Shown: one piece after another, positions 43,432 to 54,816 of the stretch
Numbering within the stretch: the first letter of the stretch is position 1
How the letters are laid out: the number at the start of each line of letters is the position of its first letter
From: Nocardia puris
Lineage (GTDB): Bacteria > Actinomycetota > Actinomycetes > Mycobacteriales > Mycobacteriaceae
NCBI RefSeq assembly: GCF_003315035.1
Contig: NZ_QNRE01000019.1
Coordinates: forward strand, 1-64,000
Reading direction: 5' to 3'
DNA length: 64,000 nt
The notes under the pieces: model-generated
The model's database searches: none
What the model saw: only the letters and a program-made list of their open reading frames with translations
Told to the model about the DNA's origin: nothing
Translations under genes and position numbers: made by a program

Positions 43432-46400
43432 CTACCTCGGCACCTCCGACTGCGCGCCGACGCCGCTGACCATGCTGCGCACCTGTCGCGCCGCCACCGA
43501 GAGCGTCGCCAGATCGTGCGCGCCCGATTCGAACAGCTCCGACAGCGCGGCCCGCGCGCGACCCAGCCGGGACTGGTTCTTCGACTCCCAGTACGCGATC
43601 TTCTCGTCGGCGGTCTCCTCGGGTTCACCGCCGGACAGCACGTCGAGGGTGAGCGAGCGCAGCGACCCGTACATGTCGTCGCGCAGGGCCAGCCGGGCCA
43701 GCGCGTGCCAACGGTCGCCGCGTTCGAGGTGGCTCACCGCCTGGAGCAACCAGTCGATCTTGAGGTGCTCGTTGAGCGCGTAGTACAGCGCGCCCACCTC
43801 CTCGCCGTCGCGCTCGGTGATGTCGGCGATGTCGATCACGTCCAGCAGCGGGAACAGGTTGAGCAGGCCGAACACCTCGGTCGCGAGGTCGGTGGGCGCA
43901 CCGCGCGCGATGAGTTCGGCGGACTGGTCGGTGAGCGTGGCCACGTGGTGACCGCGCAACCACTCCGGCACCTTCGAGGCCAGCTCCCGCACGCCCCTGG
44001 TGTAGCGGTTCACCTCCGCGCCCGCCGCGATGGGCTGCGGGCGGTTGCTCAGCAGCCACCGGGAAGCGCGGTCGAGGATGCGTTTGGTCTCGAGCTCGAG
44101 TTCGTCGCGCACCGAGATCGGCACATCGGCCGCGCGGATGCGCGCCCAGACCGTGTGCAGGTCGAAGATCCCGGCGGCCGCGGCGAAGGCGCGCACGGCG
44201 TCGGTGGTGGTGGCGCCCACTTCCTCGTTGAGCCGGAACGCGTAGGTGATGCCGCCGTAATCGACCATCTCGTTGACGATCATGGTGGTGACGATCTCGC
44301 GGCGCAGCCGGTGCTTCTTGATGGCCGCGCCGAACCGCTCCCGCAGCGGCGTCGGGAAGTACTCCGGCAGCCGTGCCGCGAAGTAGGTCATATCGGGCAG
44401 GTCGGACTCGAGCAGATCGGCCTTCAGCGAAAGCTTCACGTGCGCGAGCAGATTCGCCAGTTCCGGCGAGACCAGCCCCACACCGTCCTCGTGGCGGCGC
44501 TTCATCTCGGCGTCCGAGGGCAGCGCCTCCAGCTCGCGGTCGAGCCCGCGCCGCTGTTCGAGATCGGCGATGAGCCGCATGTTGACGTTCATCATGCGCG
44601 GCGCCTCGAAGCGCGCGATGCCCATCAGGAAGTTCTGGGACACGTTGTCCTGCAACACCATATCGGCGACCTCGTCGGTCATCGAGGCGAGCAGCGGGTT
44701 GCGTTCGGCCTCCGGCAGCGCGCCGGAGCTCACCACGCCGTCGAGCAGGACCTTGATATTGACCTCGTGGTCGGAGCAGTCGACGCCCGCGGAGTTGTCC
44801 AGCGCGTCGGTGTTCATCTTGCCGCCGTTGCGGCAGAACTCGATGCGGCCCAGCGCGGTCGCGCCGAGGTTGCCGCCCTCGCCGATCACCCGCACCCGCA
44901 ACTCGTTGCCGTTGACGCGCACCGCGTCGTTGGACTTGTCGCCCACCTCGGCGTTGGATTCGGTGCTCGCCTTGATGTAGGTGCCGATGCCGCCGTTCCA
45001 CAGCAACTGCGCGGGCGAGAGCAGGATGGCACGCACCAGTTCCGGCGGGGAGAGCGATTCGACGTCGTCGGGCAGGCCCAGCGCCACCCGCGCCTGCGGG
45101 CTGATGGGCACCGACTTCACCGTGCGATCCCACACACCGCCGCCCGCGCTGATCAGCGAGGTGTCGTAGTCGGCCCAGGAGGAGCGCGGCAGTTCGAACA
45201 TCCGGCGCCGCTCCGCGTAGGAACTCGCGGCATCGGGATTCGGGTCGAGGAAGATGTGGCGGTGGTCGAAGGCGGCGACCAGCCGGATGTGCTCGGAGAG
45301 CAGCATCCCGTTGCCGAACACGTCGCCGCTCATGTCACCGATGCCGACGACGGTGAAATCCTCGGTCTGGGTGTCGATATCCATCTCGCGGAAGTGCCGT
45401 TTGACGCTCTCCCACGCGCCGCGCGCCGTGATGCCCATGGCCTTGTGGTCGTAGCCTGCCGACCCGCCGGAGGCGAAGGCGTCGCCCAGCCAGAAGCCGT
45501 AGCTCAGCGCGACGTCGTTGGCGATATCGGAGAACGTGGCGGTGCCCTTGTCGGCGGCGACCACCAGGTAGGTGTCGTCACCGTCGCGCCGGATCACCCG
45601 CGCGGGCGGCAGCACCGCGCCGGTGGTCAGGTCGACGTTGTCGGTGAGATCGAGCAAGCCGGAGATGAAGGTGCGGTAGCATTCGACGCCCTCCGCCCCC
45701 AGCGCCTGCCGGTCGGCCACCGGGTCGCCGGTGGGCGTGGGCGGCTGCTTGACCACGAAGCCACCCTTGGCGCCGACGGGCACGATCACCGCGTTCTTCA
45801 CCGCCTGCGCCTTCACCAGGCCGAGAATCTCCGTGCGGAAGTCCTCCAGCCGGTCCGACCATCTCAGGCCGCCGCGCGCCACCGGCCCGAACCGCAGGTG
45901 CACGCCCTCCACCCGCGGCGAGTACACGAAGATCTCGAATTGCGGTTTGGGCTTGGGCAATTCGGCGATCTCGCGCGGCTCCACCTTCATGGCGACGAAA
46001 TCGCGCGAGCGGCCCTCGGCGTCGGTGACGTAGTAGTTGGTGCGCAATGTCGCCTTGATCAACCCGAGGATGGCGCGCAGGATGCGGTCGGCGTCCAGGC
46101 TCACCACCTGGTCGATGCGGGCGCGCAGCTGGGTCTCCAGATCGGCGGCGTGGTCGGCCGATACGGTGTCGGGATCGAACCGCGCGGCGAACAGGTCCAC
46201 GAACAGCCGCGCCACGTCGGGGTAGGTGAGCAGCACCCTGGCGATATTGGCCTGGCTGTACGGAAAACCGGCCTGCTGCAAATATTTCGCGTACGTGCGC
46301 AGGATCGACACCGACCGCCACGACAGCCGTGCGCGCAACACCAGTTCGTTGAGCCCGTCGGCCTCGGCACGGCCGTACCAGACCGCTTCGAACGCCTCGG

Positions 46401-48363
46401 TGAACCGCTCGCGCAGACCGGCCACCTCGTCCTCCAGCGCCTCGGCGCGGGCGGGCGGCTCGAGCAGTTCGGCGTCCAGATCCGAATCCAGTGCGCTGCG
46501 CAGCAGTTCGGGCCGAGCCAGCAGGCCGAAGTCGTAGATCCAGCGCTCGCCGTCGGCGTCGGCGCCGTCCGGGCGCACCCGGTACGGCCGCTCGTCGAGC
46601 ACTTCCACGCCGAGGCTCTGCAGCACGGGCAGCACCTGGCTCAGGGAGACGCCGGTGCCCCCGATGTAGAGGGTGAAGCGCCAGGCGCCGGGTGCGGCGT
46701 CGGCGCTGCGGTACAGGTGCTGATCGATGACGCCTTCGGACAGCCGCTCCAACCTGCCGATGTCGCCGAGGGCGCGAGCCGCGCTGAAGTCCTGCTTGTA
46801 CGCCTCGGGGAAGGCGCCGGCGTAGCGCTGCACCACGGCCGGATCGAGCACCGTGGAGTTGCTCACCGCGTCACCGAGGCGGTCGTCCCAGGTGTGGCTG
46901 GCCTCGTTCAGCAGGCCCTGGATGCGCAGGCGGTTGACCTCGGAGGTGTCGGCCACCTGATCGGCGTCACGCGGGACCGGGGAACCCTCGTCGGCTAGCC
47001 GGACCGTGAAATACACGCTGGCGAGCTCACTTTCGCTCACCCGCGCGGAGTAGTCGATGGAGACGCCGCCCAGTTCGCGGACCAGGATCTCCTGCATCTC
47101 GAGCCGGACCCGGGTGGTGTAGCGGTCGCGCGGCAGGTACACCATGCAGGCGACGAAGCGGCCGTAGGAGTCCGAGCGCATGAACAGCCGCACCTGCCTG
47201 CGCAGGCTCACGTTCAGCACCGCGGCGGCGGTGCGGCGCATGGTCTCGGTGTCGGAGGAGAACAGTTCGGTGCGCGGGAAGGACTGGATTACCTCGAGCA
47301 TCGCCTGACCGGAGAAGGAGTCCAGGTCGAAGCCGTTCTCCTCGATCACCGAGCGCACCCGCCGCCCGATCACCGGGATGTCGAGCACGTTCTCGTGCAC
47401 CGCGGTCACCGTGAATACCCCGATGAACAGGTGCTCGCCCCGAATCTCGCCCCGCTCGTCGAAATCGGCGACGCCGATGAAGTACGGGTACACCGACCGG
47501 TGCACGGTGGCGGGCACCAGACCCTGGGTGAGCATGAGCAGCGGCCGGTCGCCGCCGTTGATCGGGACGCGGAAATCGGTGCCGACATCGGGACGCAGCA
47601 CGCCGAGGCAGGTGCCGGGCACCGGGCTCGAGGTGGTCTGCTCACCCTCGACGCCGAGGCGGTAGCGGGCGTAGCCGAGCACGGTGAAATTGCCCTCGGC
47701 GAGCCAGCGCAGCAGGTTCGCGCAGTCGACCAGATCGGTCGCGTCGAACGGCGCGGTCGGCCGGGCGGCGGCATTCTCCAACTCGTCGGCCAGCGCGCTC
47801 TGGACGTCGCGGATGGCCTCGGTGTCGCCGATGACCTGGCGCACGTCGTCGATGACGTCGGGCATGGACTTCTCGATGCGATCCAGGACGGCGCGACTCG
47901 TCGCGGGGTGCAGTTGCAGGTGCATCCAGGATTCGCGCAGGCCGGTGGCGCCGTTGCCGTCCACCTCGTGCGGGGCGGCGTCGAGCAGGTGGCCTTCCGC
48001 GTCGCGCTCCACCTCGAAGATCGGGTGGATCACCTCGCTGACGCTCACGCCCAGCCTGCTCAGCGAGGAGGTGATGGATTCGACCAGCAGCGGCATATCG
48101 TCGGTGACCACCTGCACCGCCGCGCCCAGTCCCGACCCGTCGTCGGGGTGGTAGACGCGCACCAGCGCGCGCTCGGGCCTGCGCGCCATCGCCAGGTGCA
48201 GGTGGCGGCGGAAGATCTGGGTGATGCCCGTGATCGCACAGTCCACATCGCCCGCGTCGACGTGGCGGAAGTACGCCTCCTCGAGCGCCGCGAGATCAGC
48301 GCGCAGCGATTGCGGCATACCCGCGGCCCACGCCGCACCGGACAACTCGGACGAGACCGTCAT
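43432..48363 (-). CDS. gdh: NAD-specific glutamate dehydrogenase, large (L_180-type)
   Basis: A 1643-residue protein, the large GDH class found in Streptomyces and mycobacteria (Rv2476c). A long N-terminal region with ACT-like segments is followed by the catalytic core: VHLRFGPVARGGLRWSDR with the glutamate-binding Lys region FRTEILGLVKAQAVKNAV, VGAKGGFVVK, and the NAD-binding VVGIGDMSGDVFGNGMLL. It converts glutamate to 2-oxoglutarate and ammonia with NAD. Start ATG 48363 gives MTVSSEL. In related species its activity is controlled by phosphorylated GarA. The ORF is intact. Confidence 0.97.
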   Translation of the reverse strand: MTVSSELSGAAWAAGMPQSLRADLAALEEAYFRHVDAGDVDCAITGITQIFRRHLHLAMARRPERALVRVYHPDDGSGLGAAVQVVTDDMPLLVESITSSLSRLGVSVSEVIHPIFEVERDAEGHLLDAAPHEVDGNGATGLRESWMHLQLHPATSRAVLDRIEKSMPDVIDDVRQVIGDTEAIRDVQSALADELENAAARPTAPFDATDLVDCANLLRWLAEGNFTVLGYARYRLGVEGEQTTSSPVPGTCLGVLRPDVGTDFRVPINGGDRPLLMLTQGLVPATVHRSVYPYFIGVADFDERGEIRGEHLFIGVFTVTAVHENVLDIPVIGRRVRSVIEENGFDLDSFSGQAMLEVIQSFPRTELFSSDTETMRRTAAAVLNVSLRRQVRLFMRSDSYGRFVACMVYLPRDRYTTRVRLEMQEILVRELGGVSIDYSARVSESELASVYFTVRLADEGSPVPRDADQVADTSEVNRLRIQGLLNEASHTWDDRLGDAVSNSTVLDPAVVQRYAGAFPEAYKQDFSAARALGDIGRLERLSEGVIDQHLYRSADAAPGAWRFTLYIGGTGVSLSQVLPVLQSLGVEVLDERPYRVRPDGADADGERWIYDFGLLARPELLRSALDSDLDAELLEPPARAEALEDEVAGLRERFTEAFEAVWYGRAEADGLNELVLRARLSWRSVSILRTYAKYLQQAGFPYSQANIARVLLTYPDVARLFVDLFAARFDPDTVSADHAADLETQLRARIDQVVSLDADRILRAILGLIKATLRTNYYVTDAEGRSRDFVAMKVEPREIAELPKPKPQFEIFVYSPRVEGVHLRFGPVARGGLRWSDRLEDFRTEILGLVKAQAVKNAVIVPVGAKGGFVVKQPPTPTGDPVADRQALGAEGVECYRTFISGLLDLTDNVDLTTGAVLPPARVIRRDGDDTYLVVAADKGTATFSDIANDVALSYGFWLGDAFASGGSAGYDHKAMGITARGAWESVKRHFREMDIDTQTEDFTVVGIGDMSGDVFGNGMLLSEHIRLVAAFDHRHIFLDPNPDAASSYAERRRMFELPRSSWADYDTSLISAGGGVWDRTVKSVPISPQARVALGLPDDVESLSPPELVRAILLSPAQLLWNGGIGTYIKASTESNAEVGDKSNDAVRVNGNELRVRVIGEGGNLGATALGRIEFCRNGGKMNTDALDNSAGVDCSDHEVNIKVLLDGVVSSGALPEAERNPLLASMTDEVADMVLQDNVSQNFLMGIARFEAPRMMNVNMRLIADLEQRRGLDRELEALPSDAEMKRRHEDGVGLVSPELANLLAHVKLSLKADLLESDLPDMTYFAARLPEYFPTPLRERFGAAIKKHRLRREIVTTMIVNEMVDYGGITYAFRLNEEVGATTTDAVRAFAAAAGIFDLHTVWARIRAADVPISVRDELELETKRILDRASRWLLSNRPQPIAAGAEVNRYTRGVRELASKVPEWLRGHHVATLTDQSAELIARGAPTDLATEVFGLLNLFPLLDVIDIADITERDGEEVGALYYALNEHLKIDWLLQAVSHLERGDRWHALARLALRDDMYGSLRSLTLDVLSGGEPEETADEKIAYWESKNQSRLGRARAALSELFESGAHDLATLSVAARQVRSMVSGVGAQSEVPR

Positions 48364-48746
48364 TTTTTCGCCAACTCCCTCGGATTTCGGTTCCGGAACA
48401 AAGTGACGCCGGTCCGAGAGTAGCTGTGCGGTGTGGACGCCCGACCGCCTAGGCACAGCACCCGATCGGACCCACGACATCACCCAGGGGCGGTCGCGGC
48501 GGGAAGGACCCGATGACCCGACTGCGCCTGCGCATGCACGCAGTCCACCCTAGTGCTCGGTGCGGGTCACGCGCGTCGGAATCGCCACCGATCGGAAATA
48601 ATCCCGGAGGGTTTGCTCCGCCGGAGCCCGGGGGAGCGGCCACCGGCCGGAATTCGCCCGATCGCTACCGACGATCGAGGGTCTTTCCGGCCGGTCACCG
48701 TGGAGAAGCGCACCGCGGCGGAGCGTCGCCCCGCTGCGGCGGATAC
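48364..48746. promoter_or_regulatory. gene-free region between gdh and ettA
   Basis: A 383-base stretch upstream of gdh and downstream of ettA, both on the reverse strand. It should contain the gdh promoter and the ettA terminator. GC-rich inverted pieces occur around 48,600-48,650 but none is a clean hairpin. No gene supported. Confidence 0.4.
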
Positions 48747-50423
<1,677 letters not shown>

Positions 50424-50578
50424 GCGGTCAACCCTAATCGTCTCGAGCCGTGCGGCCGCATCCGGGCCGAAGCATCGGTCCAGCTACACAGCGGTTTTCG
50501 GTCGGAATCCCCCGGTGGCGGCGAATCGCGGGACCGGGCCCACGCCACCACCGGTGCGCCCCAGGTGCGCTCGTGCGA

Positions 50579-51094
50579 TCAAGCGCTGACGGTTTCCGGT
50601 GCGACACTCCTGACAGGAACGCTACCCGTGGCCTCGACGGCGGCCACCACCCCCTCGCCCCCGCGCACGGGTTGTGCAGCGCCGAGCACACCGCCGTTAT
50701 TCCGGACCTCGGCGTTCCCGGCCGGTTGCTCGCCACCGCGCTTGCGGACCTCCGTGGTGCACCGGGTGAGGTCGGGCCCCACCGCGCTGGCGCGCATCTC
50801 CAGATCGCGCCGGTCGGCCCCCTCCTTCGTGCGGTACTCGTGCGTGCGCAACTGGCCGTAGACGAGCACCGGATCGCCGCGCCGCAGGGAAGCGTCGACA
50901 CCGCCCACCAACCTCCGCCAGCAGGTGACCGTGAGGAACAGGGTCCCGTTGTCGACCCAGTCGCCGGTCGCGATATCGAACCTGCGCGAGTTGCTGGCCA
51001 TCCGGAACGTGAGCACGCGTTCGCCGTTGCTCAGATCCCGGGTGACCGGGTTGGTGACCAACGTGCCCACCACTGTCGCCATCGCTTCGTACAT
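50579..51094 (-). CDS. single-stranded DNA-binding protein paralogue (Rv2478c-type)
   Basis: A 171-residue OB-fold SSB-like protein: MATVVGTLVTNPVTRDL, then TFRMASNSRRFD, GTLFLTVTCWRRLV, RRGDPVLVYGQLRTHEY. The OB domain is intact, but the C-terminal tail lacks the acidic DDDIPF end of the main Ssb; it ends in VRSVAPETVSA. It is probably the second SSB of actinobacteria. Upstream of ettA in the same order as in M. tuberculosis. Confidence 0.87.
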   Translation of the reverse strand: MYEAMATVVGTLVTNPVTRDLSNGERVLTFRMASNSRRFDIATGDWVDNGTLFLTVTCWRRLVGGVDASLRRGDPVLVYGQLRTHEYRTKEGADRRDLEMRASAVGPDLTRCTTEVRKRGGEQPAGNAEVRNNGGVLGAAQPVRGGEGVVAAVEATGSVPVRSVAPETVSA

Positions 51095-51279
51095 GATTCC
51101 GCCCCTTCACATTCGGACCCGACCACCGGGCCGCCCCTCTCGGCGAGGGCACTTCCAGCGTCGCGCCACGAGGTGACCGGCGGTACCCCCGATCCGCGGA
51201 TTGTGGATGAGCTCGATCCTGTGGACAACCGCGGCCGAACACCCGGAGAATCACCGAATTATGCTGTGCGGCACCTGTT

Positions 51280-52248
51280 TCACAGCGCCGTCAGGTCGGT
51301 GTTCGCCCCGCACAACACCACCACCGGCCGCTCCCCCGGCTCGGGAATGTAGGCCCCGCTCTGGATCGCGGCCAGCGCGCTCGCCCCCGCCGACTCCACG
51401 ACGATGCGGAACTCCCGCCACAGATACTCCCGGCTCGCGGCGACGGCCTCCTCGGTGACCAGCAGCGACGGCACGTCGTAGCGGCGCGCGACGTCCAGCG
51501 CCAGTTCCCCGATCCGGGTGGCCCCCAGCGCGTCGGCGCCCAGACCACCCCGGCCGACCTCCACCGGCTCCCCGGCGATCAGCGCCGCGTGCAGCGCGGG
51601 CAGTTCCACCGGCTCCACGCCGATCACCCGTTGCCGCCGTCCCAGCGCGGCGCCGATCCCGGCGACCAGCCCGCCGCCGCCCACGGTGACCAGCACCGGC
51701 GGCTTCCCGCGCACCTGCTCCTCCAGTTCGAGGCCGACCACCCCGGCGCCCGCCGCCACGTCGGGCAGGTCGAAGGCGTGCAGCGAGAAGGCGCCGCGCT
51801 CCTCGGCCAGTTCGGCGGCGTGGCGCACCGCCTCGCCGTAAGTCGTGCCGTGCCAGAGCACTTCGGCGCCGTGCGACCACATCGCCGCGACCTTGGTGTG
51901 CGGCGCGGATTCCGGCACGACCACCGTGCACGCCTTGCCCAGCCACGACGCGGCCAGCGCCGCCGCGATCCCGGCGTTGCCCGCCGAGGCGATCACCACC
52001 TGGTCGGTCCGCGCGCTCGAGGCGAGCAGCGCGTTGAGGCTGCCGCGCACCTTGAAGGTGCCGCCGTGCTGGAGGTATTCGAGTTTCAGCGTCACGGGCA
52101 CCGGGCCGTCGGGCCCGGCCACCGAGGTGTGGAACACCGGGGTCTTGCGGATCCGGCCGGTCATGCGGCGGCGCGCCGCGCGCACGTCGGCGCGATCCAC
52201 CCGCCCGGCCGGGCGATGCGCCGTCACGGCGCCACAGCGGTCGGTCAC
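51280..52248 (-). CDS. PLP-dependent threonine/serine dehydratase-like enzyme
   Basis: About 322 residues of fold-type II PLP enzyme. The PLP Lys is in GGTFKVRGSLNAL, the phosphate loop is VTVGGGGLVAGIG, ASAGNAGIA contacts the cofactor, and VVLCGANTDL closes the C-terminus. It fits a threonine/serine dehydratase or a related racemase or ammonia-lyase; there is no ACT domain, so it is not the feedback-regulated IlvA. GTG 52248 is chosen because an earlier start at 52284 would lie inside the upstream gene. Confidence 0.85.
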   Translation of the reverse strand: MTDRCGAVTAHRPAGRVDRADVRAARRRMTGRIRKTPVFHTSVAGPDGPVPVTLKLEYLQHGGTFKVRGSLNALLASSARTDQVVIASAGNAGIAAALAASWLGKACTVVVPESAPHTKVAAMWSHGAEVLWHGTTYGEAVRHAAELAEERGAFSLHAFDLPDVAAGAGVVGLELEEQVRGKPPVLVTVGGGGLVAGIGAALGRRQRVIGVEPVELPALHAALIAGEPVEVGRGGLGADALGATRIGELALDVARRYDVPSLLVTEEAVAASREYLWREFRIVVESAGASALAAIQSGAYIPEPGERPVVVLCGANTDLTAL

Positions 52249-52261
52249 GGCGCGAATCGTC

Positions 52262-54304
52262 TCACTTGCGTACCCCGTGGTCACGTTTGGCCAGTTCGGC
52301 GAACATCGCGTTGTGGGCGGCGAGTTCGGCGTCGTTGTCCCGGTCGGCGGCCCGGTCCAGCCGCTTGGCCATCCGTTCGTCGCTGCGCGACCACTGGATC
52401 AGCAGCGCCAGCATCACCACCACCAGCGGGACCTCGCCGCTCGCCCACGCCAGGCTACCGCCGGTGCGCTGATCGCCGAGCAGATCGTCGTTCCAGCCGA
52501 GCCCGAGCGAGCGGAAGAACCAGCCGCCCAGCACGGTGGTCATGCTCATCAGGGCGACGCCGAAGAACGCGTGGAACGGCAGCGAGCCGAAGACCATGCC
52601 GAGTTTGGTGAGCGAATGCACTTCGCGCGGTTTGGGATCGATGCCGATGACCACCCAGTAGAAGAGGTAGCCGCTGATCAGGAAGTGCAGGATCATCGCC
52701 AGGTGCGCGGCGTGCGAGTCGACGAACGAGTCGTAGATGCCGCCCATGTAGAGGGCGTAGAACCCGGCCACGAAGATCACCGACGCCACCACCGGCTGGG
52801 TCAGGAACCGCGACACCGGATTGTGCACCGCGAGCAGAATCCACTCGCGCGGCCCCGGCACGCCGCCGCGACCGGCCGGCGGCAGCGCCCGCAGCGCCAG
52901 CGTCACCACGCCGCCCAGCGCCAACAGGATCGGTGCCATCATCGACAGGGCCATGTGCTGCATCATGTGCACGCTGAACACCGCGGGCGCGTAGCGGCCC
53001 ACGCCCGACGAGGTCGCGAACAGCAGCAGCGCGCAGCCCGACAGCCAGGCGATGGTGCGCCCGACGGGCCAGGCGTCACCGCGCTTGCGCAGTCGCCGCA
53101 CGCCGAGCAGATAGACCACGGCCAGCACGATCGCGAGCGTGCCGAAGATCAGATCGAACCGCCAGTCGAACAGCAGTCGCAGGGTGGTCGGCGGACCGTC
53201 CAGGTTGTAGCCGAGCTCGACCTCGGCGGGCGTGGGCACCGACGTGGGCGGCGGGGGCGGCGTGCGGCCGAGCCCCACCGCCAGGCCCATGGTGGCCGCG
53301 AAGATCAGCGCCTCGACGCCGCCGAACCGCAGCAGGGCGGCGCGATCGCGCGGGTTCTCGGCGAGCGCGGGCAGGGCGGCCTTGCGCTGGAACCAGCCGA
53401 TCACGCCGAGCACCGCCAGCGCGGCCACCTTGGCCAGCACCAGGCGGCCGTAGGTGGTGGTGAACAGGTCGCCGAACGGGACCCGCACCCACGAGTTGAT
53501 CACGCCGCTCACGCCGATCACCACGAACGCGAAGGTGGCGACGAGGGAGAAGCGGCGAGCCGCGACATCGGTGTGCGCGCCGCCGCGCAGGGCGTGCGCG
53601 AGCACGGCGAACAGCCCGCCCACCCAGACCGCGGCGGAGATCAGGTGCAGGATCAGGCTGTTGGTGGCGATGTCGTGCGAGCCGCCCGAGGAGGAATGCC
53701 CGGTCAGCGCCAGCGGCATCATGGTCAGGACCGATCCGGCCAGCAGCAGCGGCGTCCACGCCCAGCGCAGCGCCAGCCTGCTGCCGACGGCGACGATCAG
53801 CGCGAACAGCACCGTGGTCCGCCACGCCCCGGCCAGTTCGACCTGGTCGATCGCCCGCCACAGCTGTTCGGGACGCCAGATGTCGGCGAACGGCTGCCCC
53901 GTGGTGTCGGAGATGGTCAGCGGCACCAGCAGCGCGGCGCAGCAGGCCCACGCGATCGCGAACACCGACGCGCGACGCAGCGCCCGGTACCCGCCCACGT
54001 CGAGCAGACCGTTCTCCTGCGGCGGCACGAAGAACGCCGCGAACAACAGCGAGCCCACCGTCAGCGCCGCGAACAGATCCGACAGCGCGCGCACGGCGGG
54101 CAGCCCGTAGGTGGTGAGCGCGCCCGGATCCGGAATGCCGAGCAGGGTCAGCGCCTGCGACGCCGACAGCCCGACCACCATCGCCGCGACCACCGCCGCC
54201 ACCGCGCCCGCGAACACCGCCAGCGCGCCGAACGTCCCCGCGGGCCGCGCCGCCCCGGCGTCCGGCTCAGCTGGTGCGAGGGGCGGGTCCTGCGGTGACG
54301 ACAT
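52262..54304 (-). CDS. fused CopD/CtaG membrane protein (copper and cytochrome oxidase assembly)
   Basis: A 680-residue polytopic protein. The N-terminal half (about 20-330) is CopD-like, including ALTGHSSSGGSHDIATN and SAAVWVGGLFAVL, with His residues suited to copper. The C-terminal half (about 360-640) matches the caa3-type CtaG factor: VFSVHMMQHMALSMMAPILL, SHAAHLAMILHFLISGYLF, SLPFHAFFGVALMS. CopD-CtaG fusions are common in actinobacteria and are thought to move copper to cytochrome oxidase. About 15 helices. Start ATG 54304. Confidence 0.92.
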   Translation of the reverse strand: MSSPQDPPLAPAEPDAGAARPAGTFGALAVFAGAVAAVVAAMVVGLSASQALTLLGIPDPGALTTYGLPAVRALSDLFAALTVGSLLFAAFFVPPQENGLLDVGGYRALRRASVFAIAWACCAALLVPLTISDTTGQPFADIWRPEQLWRAIDQVELAGAWRTTVLFALIVAVGSRLALRWAWTPLLLAGSVLTMMPLALTGHSSSGGSHDIATNSLILHLISAAVWVGGLFAVLAHALRGGAHTDVAARRFSLVATFAFVVIGVSGVINSWVRVPFGDLFTTTYGRLVLAKVAALAVLGVIGWFQRKAALPALAENPRDRAALLRFGGVEALIFAATMGLAVGLGRTPPPPPTSVPTPAEVELGYNLDGPPTTLRLLFDWRFDLIFGTLAIVLAVVYLLGVRRLRKRGDAWPVGRTIAWLSGCALLLFATSSGVGRYAPAVFSVHMMQHMALSMMAPILLALGGVVTLALRALPPAGRGGVPGPREWILLAVHNPVSRFLTQPVVASVIFVAGFYALYMGGIYDSFVDSHAAHLAMILHFLISGYLFYWVVIGIDPKPREVHSLTKLGMVFGSLPFHAFFGVALMSMTTVLGGWFFRSLGLGWNDDLLGDQRTGGSLAWASGEVPLVVVMLALLIQWSRSDERMAKRLDRAADRDNDAELAAHNAMFAELAKRDHGVRK

Positions 54305-54441
54305 ACGACCCAGCGTAGTTCCAGCGGCGCGACGGGCTCCCGGCGGCCGGGCGTACCTCCGCCGAGGCCACGACGCGGCGTTTCGGCCGGGCGCCGCCCG
54401 ACTGTGTCCACTAGGGTTGGGCGCAATCACGGGAGGGTGCG

Positions 54442-54816
54442 ATGCCGGTCGTTCTGATCGCGGTGGTCGCGGTGTTCTTCGCCGCCATGGGCGGCTACGG
54501 GTTACTGCGACCGCGTCAACTGGCGGAGGTGGTGGGTCTGCTTGCCGACCGCGCCGACGCCGATGCCGAGGTACGCGCCGTCTACGGCGGGTTCGGCCTC
54601 GCGATCGCCGTCGTCCTCGGACTCGCGGCTGCCGACATCGGCGAACTCAGACCCGGCGTGTGCGTGACGGTCGCCGCAGCGCTCGGTGGAATGGCCTTCG
54701 GCCGGATCTGGTCCGCATTCAGCGAACGCCCCTCCGCCTTCTTCCCGGTGTGGTTCTTCCTGCTCGTGGAGCTGATCTTGGCCGGCCTCCTCGGCACCGC
54801 CGTCGCCCTCGGCTGA
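54442..54816 (+). CDS. DUF4345-like small membrane protein
   Basis: A 124-residue protein with four helices (MPVVLIAVVAVFFAAMGGYG, AVYGGFGLAIAVVLGLAAA, VCVTVAAALGGMAFGRIW, VWFFLLVELILAGLLGTAVA), the DUF4345 pattern, function unknown. Its 3' end is overlapped antisense for about 100 bases by the reading frame of the element's recombinase, an accident of integration. Confidence 0.75.
   Translation: MPVVLIAVVAVFFAAMGGYGLLRPRQLAEVVGLLADRADADAEVRAVYGGFGLAIAVVLGLAAADIGELRPGVCVTVAAALGGMAFGRIWSAFSERPSAFFPVWFFLLVELILAGLLGTAVALG

Noticed and set aside
43516..46998. A very long open frame (1160 codons) on the forward strand
   Set aside because: It is the antisense of the catalytic part of gdh, whose motifs are unmistakable; long antisense frames are expected at this GC content.
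51845..54298. 817-codon His/Gln-rich forward frame
   Set aside because: Antisense of the CopD/CtaG fusion; composition is typical of shadow frames.
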